Source: Enhygromyxa salina | GTDB lineage: Bacteria > Myxococcota_A > Polyangia > Nannocystales > Nannocystaceae | Direction of reading: 5' to 3' | NCBI RefSeq assembly: GCF_000737335.2 | Contig: NZ_JMCC02000073.1 | Span: 38,299-102,298 of the forward strand | Length of the DNA stretch: 64,000 bases | Shown: piece after piece, positions 9,016 to 17,155 of the stretch | How the letters are laid out: the number at the start of each line of letters is the position of its first letter | Numbering within the stretch: the first letter of the stretch is position 1 | Notes under the pieces: model-generated | Database searches by the model: none | The model's input: the letters and a program-made list of their open reading frames with translations, nothing else | What the model was told of the DNA's origin: nothing | Translations under genes and position numbers: made by a program

Positions 9016-10203
9016 TCACCACGGATGCGCGTCCCAGCGACGCAGCTCGTCGAGCAACCCACGGCCGATCTCGGTTGGTTGGCCATGCTCGAGCAACACG
9101 CTCGCGCCCTCATGGTTGCCCTTGATGATCTGCGCGTAGCGGCGCTCGAAGTCGGGCCGGCCCGTACCTTCATGACCGGCCTCGCGCATCAGCTGATACA
9201 GACGCGCGACGGGAACGAAGGCATGGACCGCCAGCAGCACCCCCTGCAGTGGACGCGGGTCGGGACGAACCGGGGAGCCGTAGAGCGGGTGGAAGGCGTT
9301 GTGTAGCAGCGGATCGAGCTCGAGCTGGGCGTGCAGCTTGTTGTGCTGGAACTCGTGGATTGTCGCCTCGACCATGGTCATCAGCTGCGGGTGCAAGGTC
9401 ATGTAGACCGTGCCGATCACCTCTTGATACGAGGCCGAGAGGTGCGTGTGTTCGTCGTAGCCAACCGGGACGATCTGATGCAGGTAGAGATCGATCTCGC
9501 CGCGCAGCGCGGGCATGTAGCGGCCGATCAGATCGAGCGCGCTGGCCAGCGTGTCAGCCCACGCCTTGGCCGGGCGGCCGCCAAGGTCCAGGCTGTTGCC
9601 GGCCTTGTCGGGGTGGGCCTCGGACATTGCGAGGGGGTTGTTGTCGACGCAGGCCAGCGACAGCTGATCGGTGATCTTCACGAACGCAGCCTCGTCGCTC
9701 GCGGCCTGCTCGAGCGCGATCGTTGTCCGGCCGGCGGGCCCGATCAACACCAGCTCGTGGTTGCGAAACTCGGCGCGCTCGATCTGCGGGGGGATCGTGA
9801 CGACCCGGCGAGCCGGCAGGCTCACGATCCGCGCGGGCAGGCGCCGCTGCGAGACCGGTTGGCTCAGGGCGCCCGCAAGCGCGAGGTCGGTGTGAATGGT
9901 TGCGAGCAGCTCGGCGACCCCAGCCGAGAAGTCGAGCTCGGGGGCGCGCCGTCGCAGGCAACGAAGCAAGCCAGAGACCGTAGGTGATCGCAGCACGCTG
10001 GCCACGGCGCCAGGGGACTCGGACAACAAGCGCTTGAGGGTGGGCTTGAACGCGCGCAGCTCGGGATCCGGGGCCGCGGTCAGCCGCATCAGATCCTGCA
10101 TCGCCTTGCGGATCGAGCCCGACAGCGCGTCGCGGGCGGTGGTCGAGCCAGGCTCGGGGATCGTCAGATCACGCGGCGCGAGCTTGGGCGTGGACGATGT
10201 CAT
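9016..10203 (-). CDS. HExxH-motif putative peptide beta-hydroxylase
   Basis: 395 residues from ATG 10203. HEFQH lies at 283-287 in the context VEATIHEFQHNKLHAQL. It is followed by a segment ending RPDPRPLQGVLLAVHAFVP, which matches the conserved R-P-L-x-G-V-L/H block of the HEXXH motif domain family (TIGR04267-type). Members of this family have been described as iron/2-oxoglutarate-dependent peptide beta-hydroxylases that work with radical SAM enzymes. The His pair would bind metal; activity in this protein is inferred. Its start overlaps the stop of the upstream radical SAM gene (ATGA at 10200-10203), so the two are translationally coupled. It is the last gene of a three-gene unit with the Tat-signal protein at 11351. 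Confidence 0.87.
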   Translation of the reverse strand: MTSSTPKLAPRDLTIPEPGSTTARDALSGSIRKAMQDLMRLTAAPDPELRAFKPTLKRLLSESPGAVASVLRSPTVSGLLRCLRRRAPELDFSAGVAELLATIHTDLALAGALSQPVSQRRLPARIVSLPARRVVTIPPQIERAEFRNHELVLIGPAGRTTIALEQAASDEAAFVKITDQLSLACVDNNPLAMSEAHPDKAGNSLDLGGRPAKAWADTLASALDLIGRYMPALRGEIDLYLHQIVPVGYDEHTHLSASYQEVIGTVYMTLHPQLMTMVEATIHEFQHNKLHAQLELDPLLHNAFHPLYGSPVRPDPRPLQGVLLAVHAFVPVARLYQLMREAGHEGTGRPDFERRYAQIIKGNHEGASVLLEHGQPTEIGRGLLDELRRWDAHPW

Positions 10204-11237
10204 CAGGGCACGGGATCGGTGGGGCCGCTGTCGTTCGGGAGCACGGGCAGCCGCAGTGACTTCTTGGTCTCGCCGCCAGCCTCATCACCAGCTTGGGGGC
10301 TGACGGGTGTACGCAATTGCGGAGGCCGCTCGACGAGCTCGCCAACACCCACGAACATTCGCATGAGCTTCTGGCGGCCGTGATCGAAGGGGCTGATCGG
10401 CCGCGCCGGTCCGGGCCGCAGCTCGCTCCCGCCAAACACCTCGAGGTAAGCCGGATCGACCCCAGCACAGCGCGGCTTCGCGGGACATTGGGCGCACGCG
10501 GCCGCGTAGACACCCGGCGGTGAGCCGGCCTCGGCTGGCAGCGCGGCCGCGGCGAACGGCCCAAGCGAACACAGCGGGGCGCCACGGATCCAGGCCGAGA
10601 GCGCGTGGCGTCGGGCTTGTTCGAGGGCGTGCAGCGCCCAGGGCATGGCCATGCCAAAGCGCGGAACGATCCGCGCGAACCCATCGGCGGCGCGGCCGTA
10701 GGGGCGAACCGGTTGCAGCAACCACGCCGAGACACCGCGACGCTTGAGCATCGGGGGCATCTTGGGCAGCTCACGAAGATTCGAGCGGGTCACGATCGTG
10801 GTGACGACCACGCTGAGGTTTGCCCGCTGCCCACGCGCGAGGAGCTCGAGACAGTTGGCGAAGCTCCCCGGGCGACCCGTGTGAAAGTCGTGGGCTTCGG
10901 CGCTGGGGCCGTGGATCGACAGGTGGAGATCCGTCAGGCCCGCTTCTACGAGCGCGGTGAACAGGCCCGGTTGGGTGGCCAGCGCCCAGCCGTTGGTCTG
11001 CAGTCCAACGGCGCTGAAGCCGAGCGCGCGCGCCGTCTCGATCGCGCCGGGCAGGCGAGCATCGAGGGCCGGTTCGCCACCGACGAAGCTCAGCTCGTCG
11101 TGGTGCTCGCGCAGCTGCACGAGCTGCTGTTCACCGATCTCGACCGCGTCAGCGCGACCGTCTTGCCCGCAGAAGACACATGCGTTGTCGCAGGCGAAGC
11201 TCAGTCGGACGATGGCCCTGGACGCTGAAGACGGCAC
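10203..11237 (-). CDS. Radical SAM enzyme coupled to HExxH protein
   Basis: 344 residues from GTG 11237; no other start lies before the active-site motif. The radical SAM motif CDNACVFC is at 16-23, then VGGEPALDAR, LQTNGW and SIHGPS. The C-terminal cluster CAQCPAKPRCAG is followed by a Y-x-E-V-F-G signature. A ~75-residue tail after the cluster contains KKSLRLPVLP and is disordered in appearance. It lies 113 bp downstream of the Tat-signal protein gene and overlaps the HExxH gene by 4 bp. The expected role is carbon-centred radical modification (for example a cross-link or epimerisation) of the neighbouring protein's C-terminus. The reaction type cannot be told from sequence. Confidence 0.86.
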   Translation of the reverse strand: MPSSASRAIVRLSFACDNACVFCGQDGRADAVEIGEQQLVQLREHHDELSFVGGEPALDARLPGAIETARALGFSAVGLQTNGWALATQPGLFTALVEAGLTDLHLSIHGPSAEAHDFHTGRPGSFANCLELLARGQRANLSVVVTTIVTRSNLRELPKMPPMLKRRGVSAWLLQPVRPYGRAADGFARIVPRFGMAMPWALHALEQARRHALSAWIRGAPLCSLGPFAAAALPAEAGSPPGVYAAACAQCPAKPRCAGVDPAYLEVFGGSELRPGPARPISPFDHGRQKLMRMFVGVGELVERPPQLRTPVSPQAGDEAGGETKKSLRLPVLPNDSGPTDPVP

Positions 11238-11350
11238 TTGTCGAGATACAAACGGCGAGCCGAGGCCCGCCGTGGATGGTTGCCGAGCGAGGCCCGGCGT
11301 TGTGTTGTTCGAGCGGGGAGGAGGGCCCTCCCGCTTGGGGGCGGCTCAGC

Positions 11351-11959
11351 TTACCCGAGGATGCCGTAGTTGCCGAACGGATGCTGGCGCTCGCGCTGGG
11401 CGAAGGTCATCAGCTCGGGGAGCGGCGCGCCGCTTCGCTCGGTCCGCGAGATGTGGTGCGCGAGCACCTTGACACCACGCGCCTGCCACTCGTCCGTGGA
11501 CTTGGAGCCGTTGCCGCTGTTGGCGATGAACAGGCTGAAGTGCTTGGTGTCCGCGAGGCCCGCTGCGCTCGCGTCACGCCGGAGCATGTCGACCTGGAAG
11601 GCGTCGCCCTTGGGCGTGCGCATGACCACCGCGATCGCGCCGAGCCGCGGCGCTTGAACCTTCTCGATTGACCAGTTGCCCATGTCGAGGCCGGCCGGGA
11701 TCAAGGCCTCCACCATTGCGAGCTCGCGCGCCGTCGCGGCGTCGTACTCGATCTGTTGGACGGCCTCCTGCGCGGTCACGGTGTCCGCGGCAGGCTGTGC
11801 ACCGGCAGCGCCGACGTCGGCAGCCGAGCCAGCGGCGCGGGCCGTGCCCACTCCGACCAGGGCAATGCCAGCGACAGCCGTCGTGATACCGGCGAGGGTG
11901 CAGAGGGCCTGACGACGGCCGATCAAGTTACGCTCAAAGGTCGATTGCTCGTACGTCAT
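11351..11959 (-). CDS. Tat-exported protein, candidate substrate of rSAM/HExxH enzymes
   Basis: 202 residues from ATG 11959, with a GGAG ribosome-binding site a few bases upstream. The N-terminus has a twin-Arg signal (ERNLIGRRQALCTLAG, RR at 15-16), a hydrophobic h-region and a likely cleavage site after ARA at about 42. A ~70-residue Ala/Glu-rich region is followed by a compact alpha/beta domain (GAIAVVMRTPKGDAFQVDML, KHFSLFIANSGNG). The end, RERQHPFGNYGILG, is aromatic- and Gly-rich and looks like a core peptide. It is the first gene of the unit with the radical SAM and HExxH genes. The Tat signal fits a protein folded or modified in the cytoplasm before export. Substrate status is an inference from gene order and the tail. 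Confidence 0.8.
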   Translation of the reverse strand: MTYEQSTFERNLIGRRQALCTLAGITTAVAGIALVGVGTARAAGSAADVGAAGAQPAADTVTAQEAVQQIEYDAATARELAMVEALIPAGLDMGNWSIEKVQAPRLGAIAVVMRTPKGDAFQVDMLRRDASAAGLADTKHFSLFIANSGNGSKSTDEWQARGVKVLAHHISRTERSGAPLPELMTFAQRERQHPFGNYGILG

Positions 11960-12389
11960 GGGACTCCAGCGGAATCGACGCTAGCCCGGCATGGCCCTCC
12001 GCGTCAAGCAAAGTTCATGGGCGGGACCTCGAATTTCGAGCGGCACGAGCGGGCCCCGACCATTGGGTAGTTCGGGTGTTTGCGTGGGGTGCGAGCGGCC
12101 TTCGAGTGGGAGGACCGTCGGTCGGCGTGGTCGCCCCACCAGTGGGCGTAGCGTGGTCTTTGGGGTCGCGCGGCGATGCCTCTGTGATCAGTGAGTTCGC
12201 AGCTCGCGGTCAGTTCGCGCTGATCCCACGCGTCGTCCTTCGTCAGCTTGCCCATCGTTCGAATCAGCGCAGGGCGGGGGTTCCTGGTGCATGCGGGGGA
12301 CCGCGGGGATCGCCCCGGCCGCGCGCTGAGCGATCGCTCCAAGAACGCGACCCACTGAGCCCCGGCTCCCTCCGCTACACTGCGCGGAC
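11960..12389. other. Intergenic region between divergent transcription units
   Basis: 430 bp with no supported gene; the small ORFs in it overlap each other and lack coding character. It should hold the promoters for the Tat-signal operon and for the radical SAM-methyltransferase gene. A TACACT hexamer at about 12373-12378, 11 bp before the GTG start, could be a -10 box for a leaderless or nearly leaderless transcript. Confidence 0.4.
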
Positions 12390-14297
12390 GTGAGTAGCCC
12401 AGGCCAAGCGAGCGAGCGCGAACGGACGCGTGCGTTGGGAGTGTTGCCGGGATCTCGAAGCGGCACGAAAGCGCTGATCAAGGTCGGCTACGCGTGCAAC
12501 GAGCACTGCTCGTTTTGCCACACGCTCGAGGTCCGTCACATCCAAGGATCGACCGCGGAGGTCGACCACAAGATTCGCCGCGCCGCCGAGCTCGGTCACG
12601 AGATGGTCGTGCTCTCGGGTGGCGAGCCAACCATCCGGCCCGAGCTGGTTCACTGGGCCTCGCTGACCGCGTCGCTGGGCCTCGACTTTGGGTTGGTCAC
12701 CAACGGGCAGATGCTGGCGTATCCCGAGCTGGTCGAAAAATTGATCGCTCGGCGGCTGCGCTATGTGTACCTGTCGCTCCATGGTGGGACCCGCAAGATC
12801 CACAACCTCATGGTCCGCAGCGACGCGTTCGATTCGGCCTACAAGGCGGTCGAGCAGCTGTCTGGCCGCGGCCTCGACTTCGCTGTCAATTGCGTGGTCA
12901 CCCGCCACAACGTCGAGCACCTGATCGGGCTCGTCGACGCGCTGCTTCCGTACCCCGACGTCGGGGTCAAGTTCTCGATGGTCGAGCCCAAGGGCGGCGG
13001 CGACAAGCTGTTCGACCACCTGATGCCGCGGGTCGAGCTGGTCGCCGAGCGCGTGATGCAGGCGATCGAGTACGGCGATCGTCGGGTCGCCGCGCTCGGC
13101 CAGTCCGGGCCAAGCTTCAGTCATGGGGCGATCCCGCTGTGTCTAATGCCGGGCTACGAAGATCGCTTCGACGATCTCAAGACCCACGCGTATCGAACCA
13201 TGATCGAGGTCGGCGAGCCCGACTTCTTCCCGGTCGACGACCTCAACAAGACCCACGCCACGCCGTGCCACGCGTGCGCGCTGCGGGGCCCGTGTCCAGG
13301 GCTCTACAAGGGCTACCACGAGGTCTACGGCGCGACCGAGGTCCACCCGCACCGGGATCGCCCGCGCTCGAATTCGTACAACTACAAGCTCGAGAAGCTG
13401 GTCAGCGTCGGGTTCGAAGGCTCGACTCACACCGAGTGTCCGCTCGTCAATGGCCTCGGGGTGACACCCTGGGATCGCGGTCGTGATCTGTTCGTCCGCA
13501 ACGGCAAGCGCGTCGCCAGGTTCCGGGCCGAGAGCCGCGACTTCTCCGACCAAGAGATCATCGAGATCAAGCACGACCTCGGTCAGCTGTACCTCGATGT
13601 CTCGACCAAGCCCGCGCCCGACGACTTCGCCCGCGACCTCGTGCAGCTGGTCCGCAGCCCGCTGTGTGACGGCTGTCCCAGCTTTGGCGCGTGCACCGGG
13701 ATGTTCGAGCCGCTGTTCGAGGACGTGTTCACCCGCGATGACACCAAGGTCCGCGAGGTGCTCGCGCAGCTCCGCGGCGAGATCCTGGATCTTGGCTGCG
13801 GCGAGGGCCCCTACGAGGACATCCTCGCGCCGCTCGCAACCGCCGGGACGATCAACTACCTGGGCGTAGATCCCCACGCGGGTGCGATCGCAGCGCTGCG
13901 CGAGCGGTGGCCGTGGGCGCAGCTGCGCCAGACCGGTGGTGAGGAGCTCGAGCTCGAGCCCGAGCGTCGCTTCGATCACGTGTTGATCCTGCGCGCTTGG
14001 AACCACCTGCGCGAGCCGGACAAGATCCTCGCCGAGCTGCTGCCGCGCATCCGCGCGGGCGGAACGCTGACGATCGTCGACAACGTCGCGTTTGGCCTGG
14101 CCCGGACCCGCGACCAGACCCAGCGTGCGGAGCGGTCTCGAGCCGCGTTCGAGCACTATCGCAACGACAGCTCCAACGACGCTGCGCGGGTGCTCGAGCC
14201 GTTTATGGAGCGCTTTGGCCTGGCGGTGATCGCTCGCCACGAGGTCGGTCCGCACGCGAGCAACCAGTGGCTGCTGCGCGTTCGAGTGGATGGCTAG
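12390..14297 (+). CDS. Radical SAM - class I methyltransferase fusion
   Basis: 635 residues from GTG 12390. The radical SAM motif CNEHCSFC is at 36-43, with LSGGEPTIRP and VTNGQ. A first auxiliary cluster CHACALRGPCPG is followed by Y-H-E-V-Y-G. A second Cys group, CDGCPSFGACTG, lies near 435. From about 460 a class I SAM-dependent methyltransferase fold begins: motif I EILDLGCGEGPY, the acidic strand LGVDPHAG, and then LRAWNHLREPD and GGTLTIVDNVAFG. One protein thus uses SAM both as radical source and methyl donor. It precedes the Hxs genes on the same strand but is separated from them by 275 bp of repeats. It may belong to that pathway or act separately. The target is unknown. Confidence 0.87.
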   Translation: MSSPGQASERERTRALGVLPGSRSGTKALIKVGYACNEHCSFCHTLEVRHIQGSTAEVDHKIRRAAELGHEMVVLSGGEPTIRPELVHWASLTASLGLDFGLVTNGQMLAYPELVEKLIARRLRYVYLSLHGGTRKIHNLMVRSDAFDSAYKAVEQLSGRGLDFAVNCVVTRHNVEHLIGLVDALLPYPDVGVKFSMVEPKGGGDKLFDHLMPRVELVAERVMQAIEYGDRRVAALGQSGPSFSHGAIPLCLMPGYEDRFDDLKTHAYRTMIEVGEPDFFPVDDLNKTHATPCHACALRGPCPGLYKGYHEVYGATEVHPHRDRPRSNSYNYKLEKLVSVGFEGSTHTECPLVNGLGVTPWDRGRDLFVRNGKRVARFRAESRDFSDQEIIEIKHDLGQLYLDVSTKPAPDDFARDLVQLVRSPLCDGCPSFGACTGMFEPLFEDVFTRDDTKVREVLAQLRGEILDLGCGEGPYEDILAPLATAGTINYLGVDPHAGAIAALRERWPWAQLRQTGGEELELEPERRFDHVLILRAWNHLREPDKILAELLPRIRAGGTLTIVDNVAFGLARTRDQTQRAERSRAAFEHYRNDSSNDAARVLEPFMERFGLAVIARHEVGPHASNQWLLRVRVDG

Positions 14298-14299
14298 TG

Positions 14300-14498
14300 G
14301 CTTCTCGCCCGCTTGCGGACACCCATGTGGACTGGTTCACCCTGGGCAGCGAACTGTTTTCAGCTCGGGCGAGGGCTTCTCGCCCGCTTGCGGACGCTTT
14401 CGTAGACGGGTGCACCCTGGGCAGCGAACTGTTTTCAGCTCGGGCGAGGGCTTGCGGACACCCATGTGGACTGGTTCACCCTGGGCAGCGAACTTTTG
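14300..14498 (+). repeat. Tandem copies of a ~75-bp intergenic repeat
   Basis: Two full units of 75 bp (14300-14374 and 14375-14449) and a third partial unit (14450-14498) follow one another. Each contains CACCCTGGGCAGCGAACT and TTTTCAGCTCGGGCGAGG. The unit junction forms a hairpin CGGGCGAG-ggctt-CTCGCCCG (14366-14386). An inverted copy occurs at 17508-17598. No gene lies between 14298 and 14572. The hairpins may act as terminators or RNA-processing sites. Confidence 0.85.
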
Positions 14499-14572
14499 CC
14501 GAACTCCAGAGACATGCGACGGGTCGGCTGTTACCCTCGCCCGCGAACTTTTGACCCCGACGGGTAGTTCAG

Positions 14573-15115
14573 ATGAGCAGCGAAAATCAGATTTCATTCA
14601 CAGACATCCCCGACGCCATCGCCTCCGCCTCCGGTACGGATCGCTCGGTGAGCATGACGGTCGACAGCGAGCTGTATCCGCTGCAGGCCGTGTACGGGGC
14701 GTCTTACATCTTCATCGATCGCTGCTACGTGTTCATCGATCGTCCCGCGCCCGGCAGCTATCGGATCACCTTGTCGGCCAAACAGTCTGTCGAAGAGGCC
14801 GAAGCCCTGCGCCAGCTCGTTGGCGAGTTCGCCAACGAGCTGCTGTCGTGCACGTGGCGGCACCAGGTCACCCAGGACAACCGGGTGGCGATCGAGACCG
14901 TGACCGTCCAGGCGATCGCCGGGGCCATGGGTGAGCCCTCGCTCGACGATCTCGCCGACTTCGACTTCACCGACGAGGCGCTCGACGATCCGCTTGGCAT
15001 CGCGCAGTCGTGGGAAGAGAAGCACGGACGGCCCAGCCCCGACGCCAAGGCCAAGACCGCCAGTGAGCCTGGGGCCGACGAAGCCAAGGCCGACGCCGAG
15101 GAGGCCTCGGCGTGA
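14573..15115 (+). CDS. hxsD: HxsD-family protein of the His-Xaa-Ser system
   Basis: 180 residues from ATG 14573. Residues ~24-115 match the HxsD family: LYPLQAVYGASYIFIDRCYV and the later LVGEFANELLSCTWR. HxsD proteins accompany the radical SAM maturases HxsB/HxsC and the His-Xaa-Ser repeat protein HxsA. Their exact role is not established; a chaperone or substrate-presenting part is plausible. The C-terminal ~55 residues are an acidic, Ala-rich extension (DLADFDFTDEALDD, then many Lys/Glu/Ala) not expected in a minimal HxsD. It overlaps the next gene by 4 bp (GTGA). The start lacks a strong ribosome-binding site. Confidence 0.85.
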   Translation: MSSENQISFTDIPDAIASASGTDRSVSMTVDSELYPLQAVYGASYIFIDRCYVFIDRPAPGSYRITLSAKQSVEEAEALRQLVGEFANELLSCTWRHQVTQDNRVAIETVTVQAIAGAMGEPSLDDLADFDFTDEALDDPLGIAQSWEEKHGRPSPDAKAKTASEPGADEAKADAEEASA

Positions 15116-15330
15116 CCGAGCTTCGCTTTGCGCGCGACGTCTACGCAGGCGAGGCCGTCGACGAGGCGGTCAAGACCTGGAGCCGCTTCGCCGACTTTGC
15201 GCTGACCGAGACCGAGGCGCACTGGGTCGTGCAAGTCACCCCCAAGCACGAGGCCGCCGCCCGCCAGATCATCGGTGAGTTCGGCAATTTCGTCCTGGGC
15301 CTGACCGTCGACCGCGGCGGCGTCAGCTGA
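15112..15330 (+). CDS. Short HxsD-like protein
   Basis: 72 residues from GTG 15112, overlapping the end of hxsD. The pattern ELRFARDVYAGEAVDEAVK...HWVVQV...IIGEFGNFVLGLT aligns by eye with the second half of HxsD (VGEFANELL versus IGEFGNFVL). It therefore looks like a second, shorter member of the family. Small proteins of this kind often lie beside radical SAM maturases. It has no signal peptide and no Cys. The overlap implies coupled translation and perhaps a heteromer with HxsD. Confidence 0.75.
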   Translation: MTELRFARDVYAGEAVDEAVKTWSRFADFALTETEAHWVVQVTPKHEAAARQIIGEFGNFVLGLTVDRGGVS

Positions 15331-15362
15331 ACTCCCCCCCAAAAAACCAAACGAGTGATGAC

Positions 15363-16895
15363 ATGAAGCCGATCAACCTCGCCGAGATCAAACCCCGCCC
15401 TGGTACTCAGGCATTCTTTCGCTGGCGCCAGATCGGCGACGACGCGATCCTGATCACCAACCTCGAGGGCAACTGGCTGATCCTCACCGTCGAGGAGTTC
15501 ACGCAGTTCGCCCGCGGCGAGTCCACGCCCGACTCGCCGCTGCACGAGCGCCTGCTCGACAAGAACTTCCTGCGCAGCAACTACGACGTCCAGGCCGCCT
15601 CCGAGCGGGTCAAGGCGCGCAAGTACTTCGTCCACGGCGGGCCGCTGCTGCATGTCATGGTCGTCACGCTGCGCTGCAACGAGACCTGCGTGTACTGCCA
15701 TGCCTCGCGCGCCAACATGGACGAGGTCGACACCGACATGTCGATCGAGACCGCGCGCAAGGCCGTGGATCTGGCGCTGTCGAGCACCAACGGGTTCATC
15801 ACGATCGAGTTCCAGGGCGGCGAGCCGCTCGTCAACTTCCCAGTCGTCAAAGAGATCATCGAGTACGCGACCGAGCGCAACAAAGAGATCCAAAAGCGCC
15901 TCGAGTTCACGATGGTCTCGAACTTCGCGCTGCTGACCGAAGAGAAGCTGCAGTACCTGCTGGCCAACAAGGTCCAGCTGTGCACCAGCATCGACGGGCC
16001 AGAGGAGCTGCACAACGCCCAGCGCAAGCTGCCGGTCAGCCACAACGCGTTCCAGGCCGCGGCCGGCTGGATCAAGCGGGTCAACGAGGCCTACATCGAG
16101 ATCGGCCTCGACCCGACGCTCTATCACGTAGAGGCCCTGCTCACGACGACCAAGGCCACGCTCGGAAAGTGGAAAGAGGTCGTCGACACCTACGTCGGGC
16201 TGGGTTGCAAGACCATCTTCTTGCGGCCCGTCGATCCCTTCGGCTTCGCCGAGCGGGCGCGGCTGCGGCTCGAGTACCCGCGCGGCGAGTACCTCGAGTT
16301 CTATCGCAAGTCCGTCGACTACATGATCGAGCTCAACAAGCAGGGCGTCGAGATCCTCGAGCGCTACGCGGCGATCTTCCTGACCAAGATGCTGCGCGGC
16401 GAGGACCCCAACTTCCTCGACAACCGCAACCCGGCCGGCGCCGGGATCGGCCAGCTCGCGTACAGCTACGACGGCAAGGTCTACAGCTGCGACGAGGGCC
16501 GCATGCTCGCGGCCACCCAGGATCAGACCTTCTGTCTGGGCGACGTCGACACCCCGTATCGCAAGATCGTCGGACACGAGACGATCCGCGCGATGGTGAT
16601 CGCCACCAACCTCGATCAGCAGCCGGATTGCGTAAACTGCGCCTACAACCCGTACTGCGGAACGAACGCGGCCTACAACTACAAGGCCCAGGGCTCGGTG
16701 TTTGGGCGCATGCGCGATAACAACGTGTGCGCCGTTCACAAGGGTATCCAGGATTACCTGTTCGAGAAGTTGGCTGAGAACGACCCCGAGGTCATGGCCA
16801 TCTTCGAGCGCTGGACCACGATTCGGCCGCGCGAGCACTTCGTTCAGGATCCAGGACAGACCCCCGCCCTCGAGGCCGCGGAAGCGGAAGTCTGA
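15363..16895 (+). CDS. hxsB: His-Xaa-Ser system radical SAM maturase HxsB
   Basis: 510 residues from ATG 15363. Residues 1-95 form an N-terminal PqqD/RRE-like region (WRQIGDDAILITNLEGNW). The radical SAM motif CNETCVYC is at 105-112, then the family phrases DMSIETARKAVDL and ITIEFQGGEPLVNF. The C-terminal SPASM region has C-x2-C-A-Y-N-P-Y-C-G, C and H residues up to DNNVCAVHKGIQDYLFEKL. These features place it in the HxsB family, which acts on His-Xaa-Ser repeat proteins. It is 32 bp downstream of the short HxsD-like gene and 260 bp upstream of the repeat protein gene. The ribosome-binding site is weak. Confidence 0.92.
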   Translation: MKPINLAEIKPRPGTQAFFRWRQIGDDAILITNLEGNWLILTVEEFTQFARGESTPDSPLHERLLDKNFLRSNYDVQAASERVKARKYFVHGGPLLHVMVVTLRCNETCVYCHASRANMDEVDTDMSIETARKAVDLALSSTNGFITIEFQGGEPLVNFPVVKEIIEYATERNKEIQKRLEFTMVSNFALLTEEKLQYLLANKVQLCTSIDGPEELHNAQRKLPVSHNAFQAAAGWIKRVNEAYIEIGLDPTLYHVEALLTTTKATLGKWKEVVDTYVGLGCKTIFLRPVDPFGFAERARLRLEYPRGEYLEFYRKSVDYMIELNKQGVEILERYAAIFLTKMLRGEDPNFLDNRNPAGAGIGQLAYSYDGKVYSCDEGRMLAATQDQTFCLGDVDTPYRKIVGHETIRAMVIATNLDQQPDCVNCAYNPYCGTNAAYNYKAQGSVFGRMRDNNVCAVHKGIQDYLFEKLAENDPEVMAIFERWTTIRPREHFVQDPGQTPALEAAEAEV

Positions 16896-16937
16896 CTGTC
16901 CCAACCGCTCACGTGAGCCGCGCAACTGCGGCTATCC

Positions 16938-16957
16938 CGGCGCCCAAGTGGGCGCCG
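16938..16957 (+). other. Stable hairpin between hxsB and the His-Gly-Ser protein gene
   Basis: CGGCGCCC (16938-16945), an AAGT loop and GGGCGCCG (16950-16957) form a perfect 8-bp GC stem 42 bp after hxsB. There is no T-run, so it is a poor rho-independent terminator. It could be an mRNA-processing or stability element separating enzyme and substrate expression. No gene lies between 16896 and 17155. Confidence 0.5.
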
Positions 16958-17155
16958 TTGGCTTGTCGCCGACCAGGCCCGCGCTGAAAACACTGTCGGT
17001 TGGGGGATCGGCCCGACCGGCGACAGGTGCGACGCTCTTGCGACTTCGTCCAAAAATCTGTGCGCCAGGTCCCGATCAAATCACGACAAGGGCCCACCGC
17101 TCGTGATAGTGTTCGAGCGCATCCTTCAGTCTAACTCCTGAAGAGGTCCCTAAAA

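Noticed and set aside
12240..12275. Possible tRNA T-arm (GTTCGAATC)
   Set aside because: No cloverleaf with acceptor and anticodon stems could be drawn around it.
14290..14934. Plus-strand frame through the 75-bp repeats
   Set aside because: The frame repeats because the DNA repeats and then runs out of frame with hxsD; no start signal.
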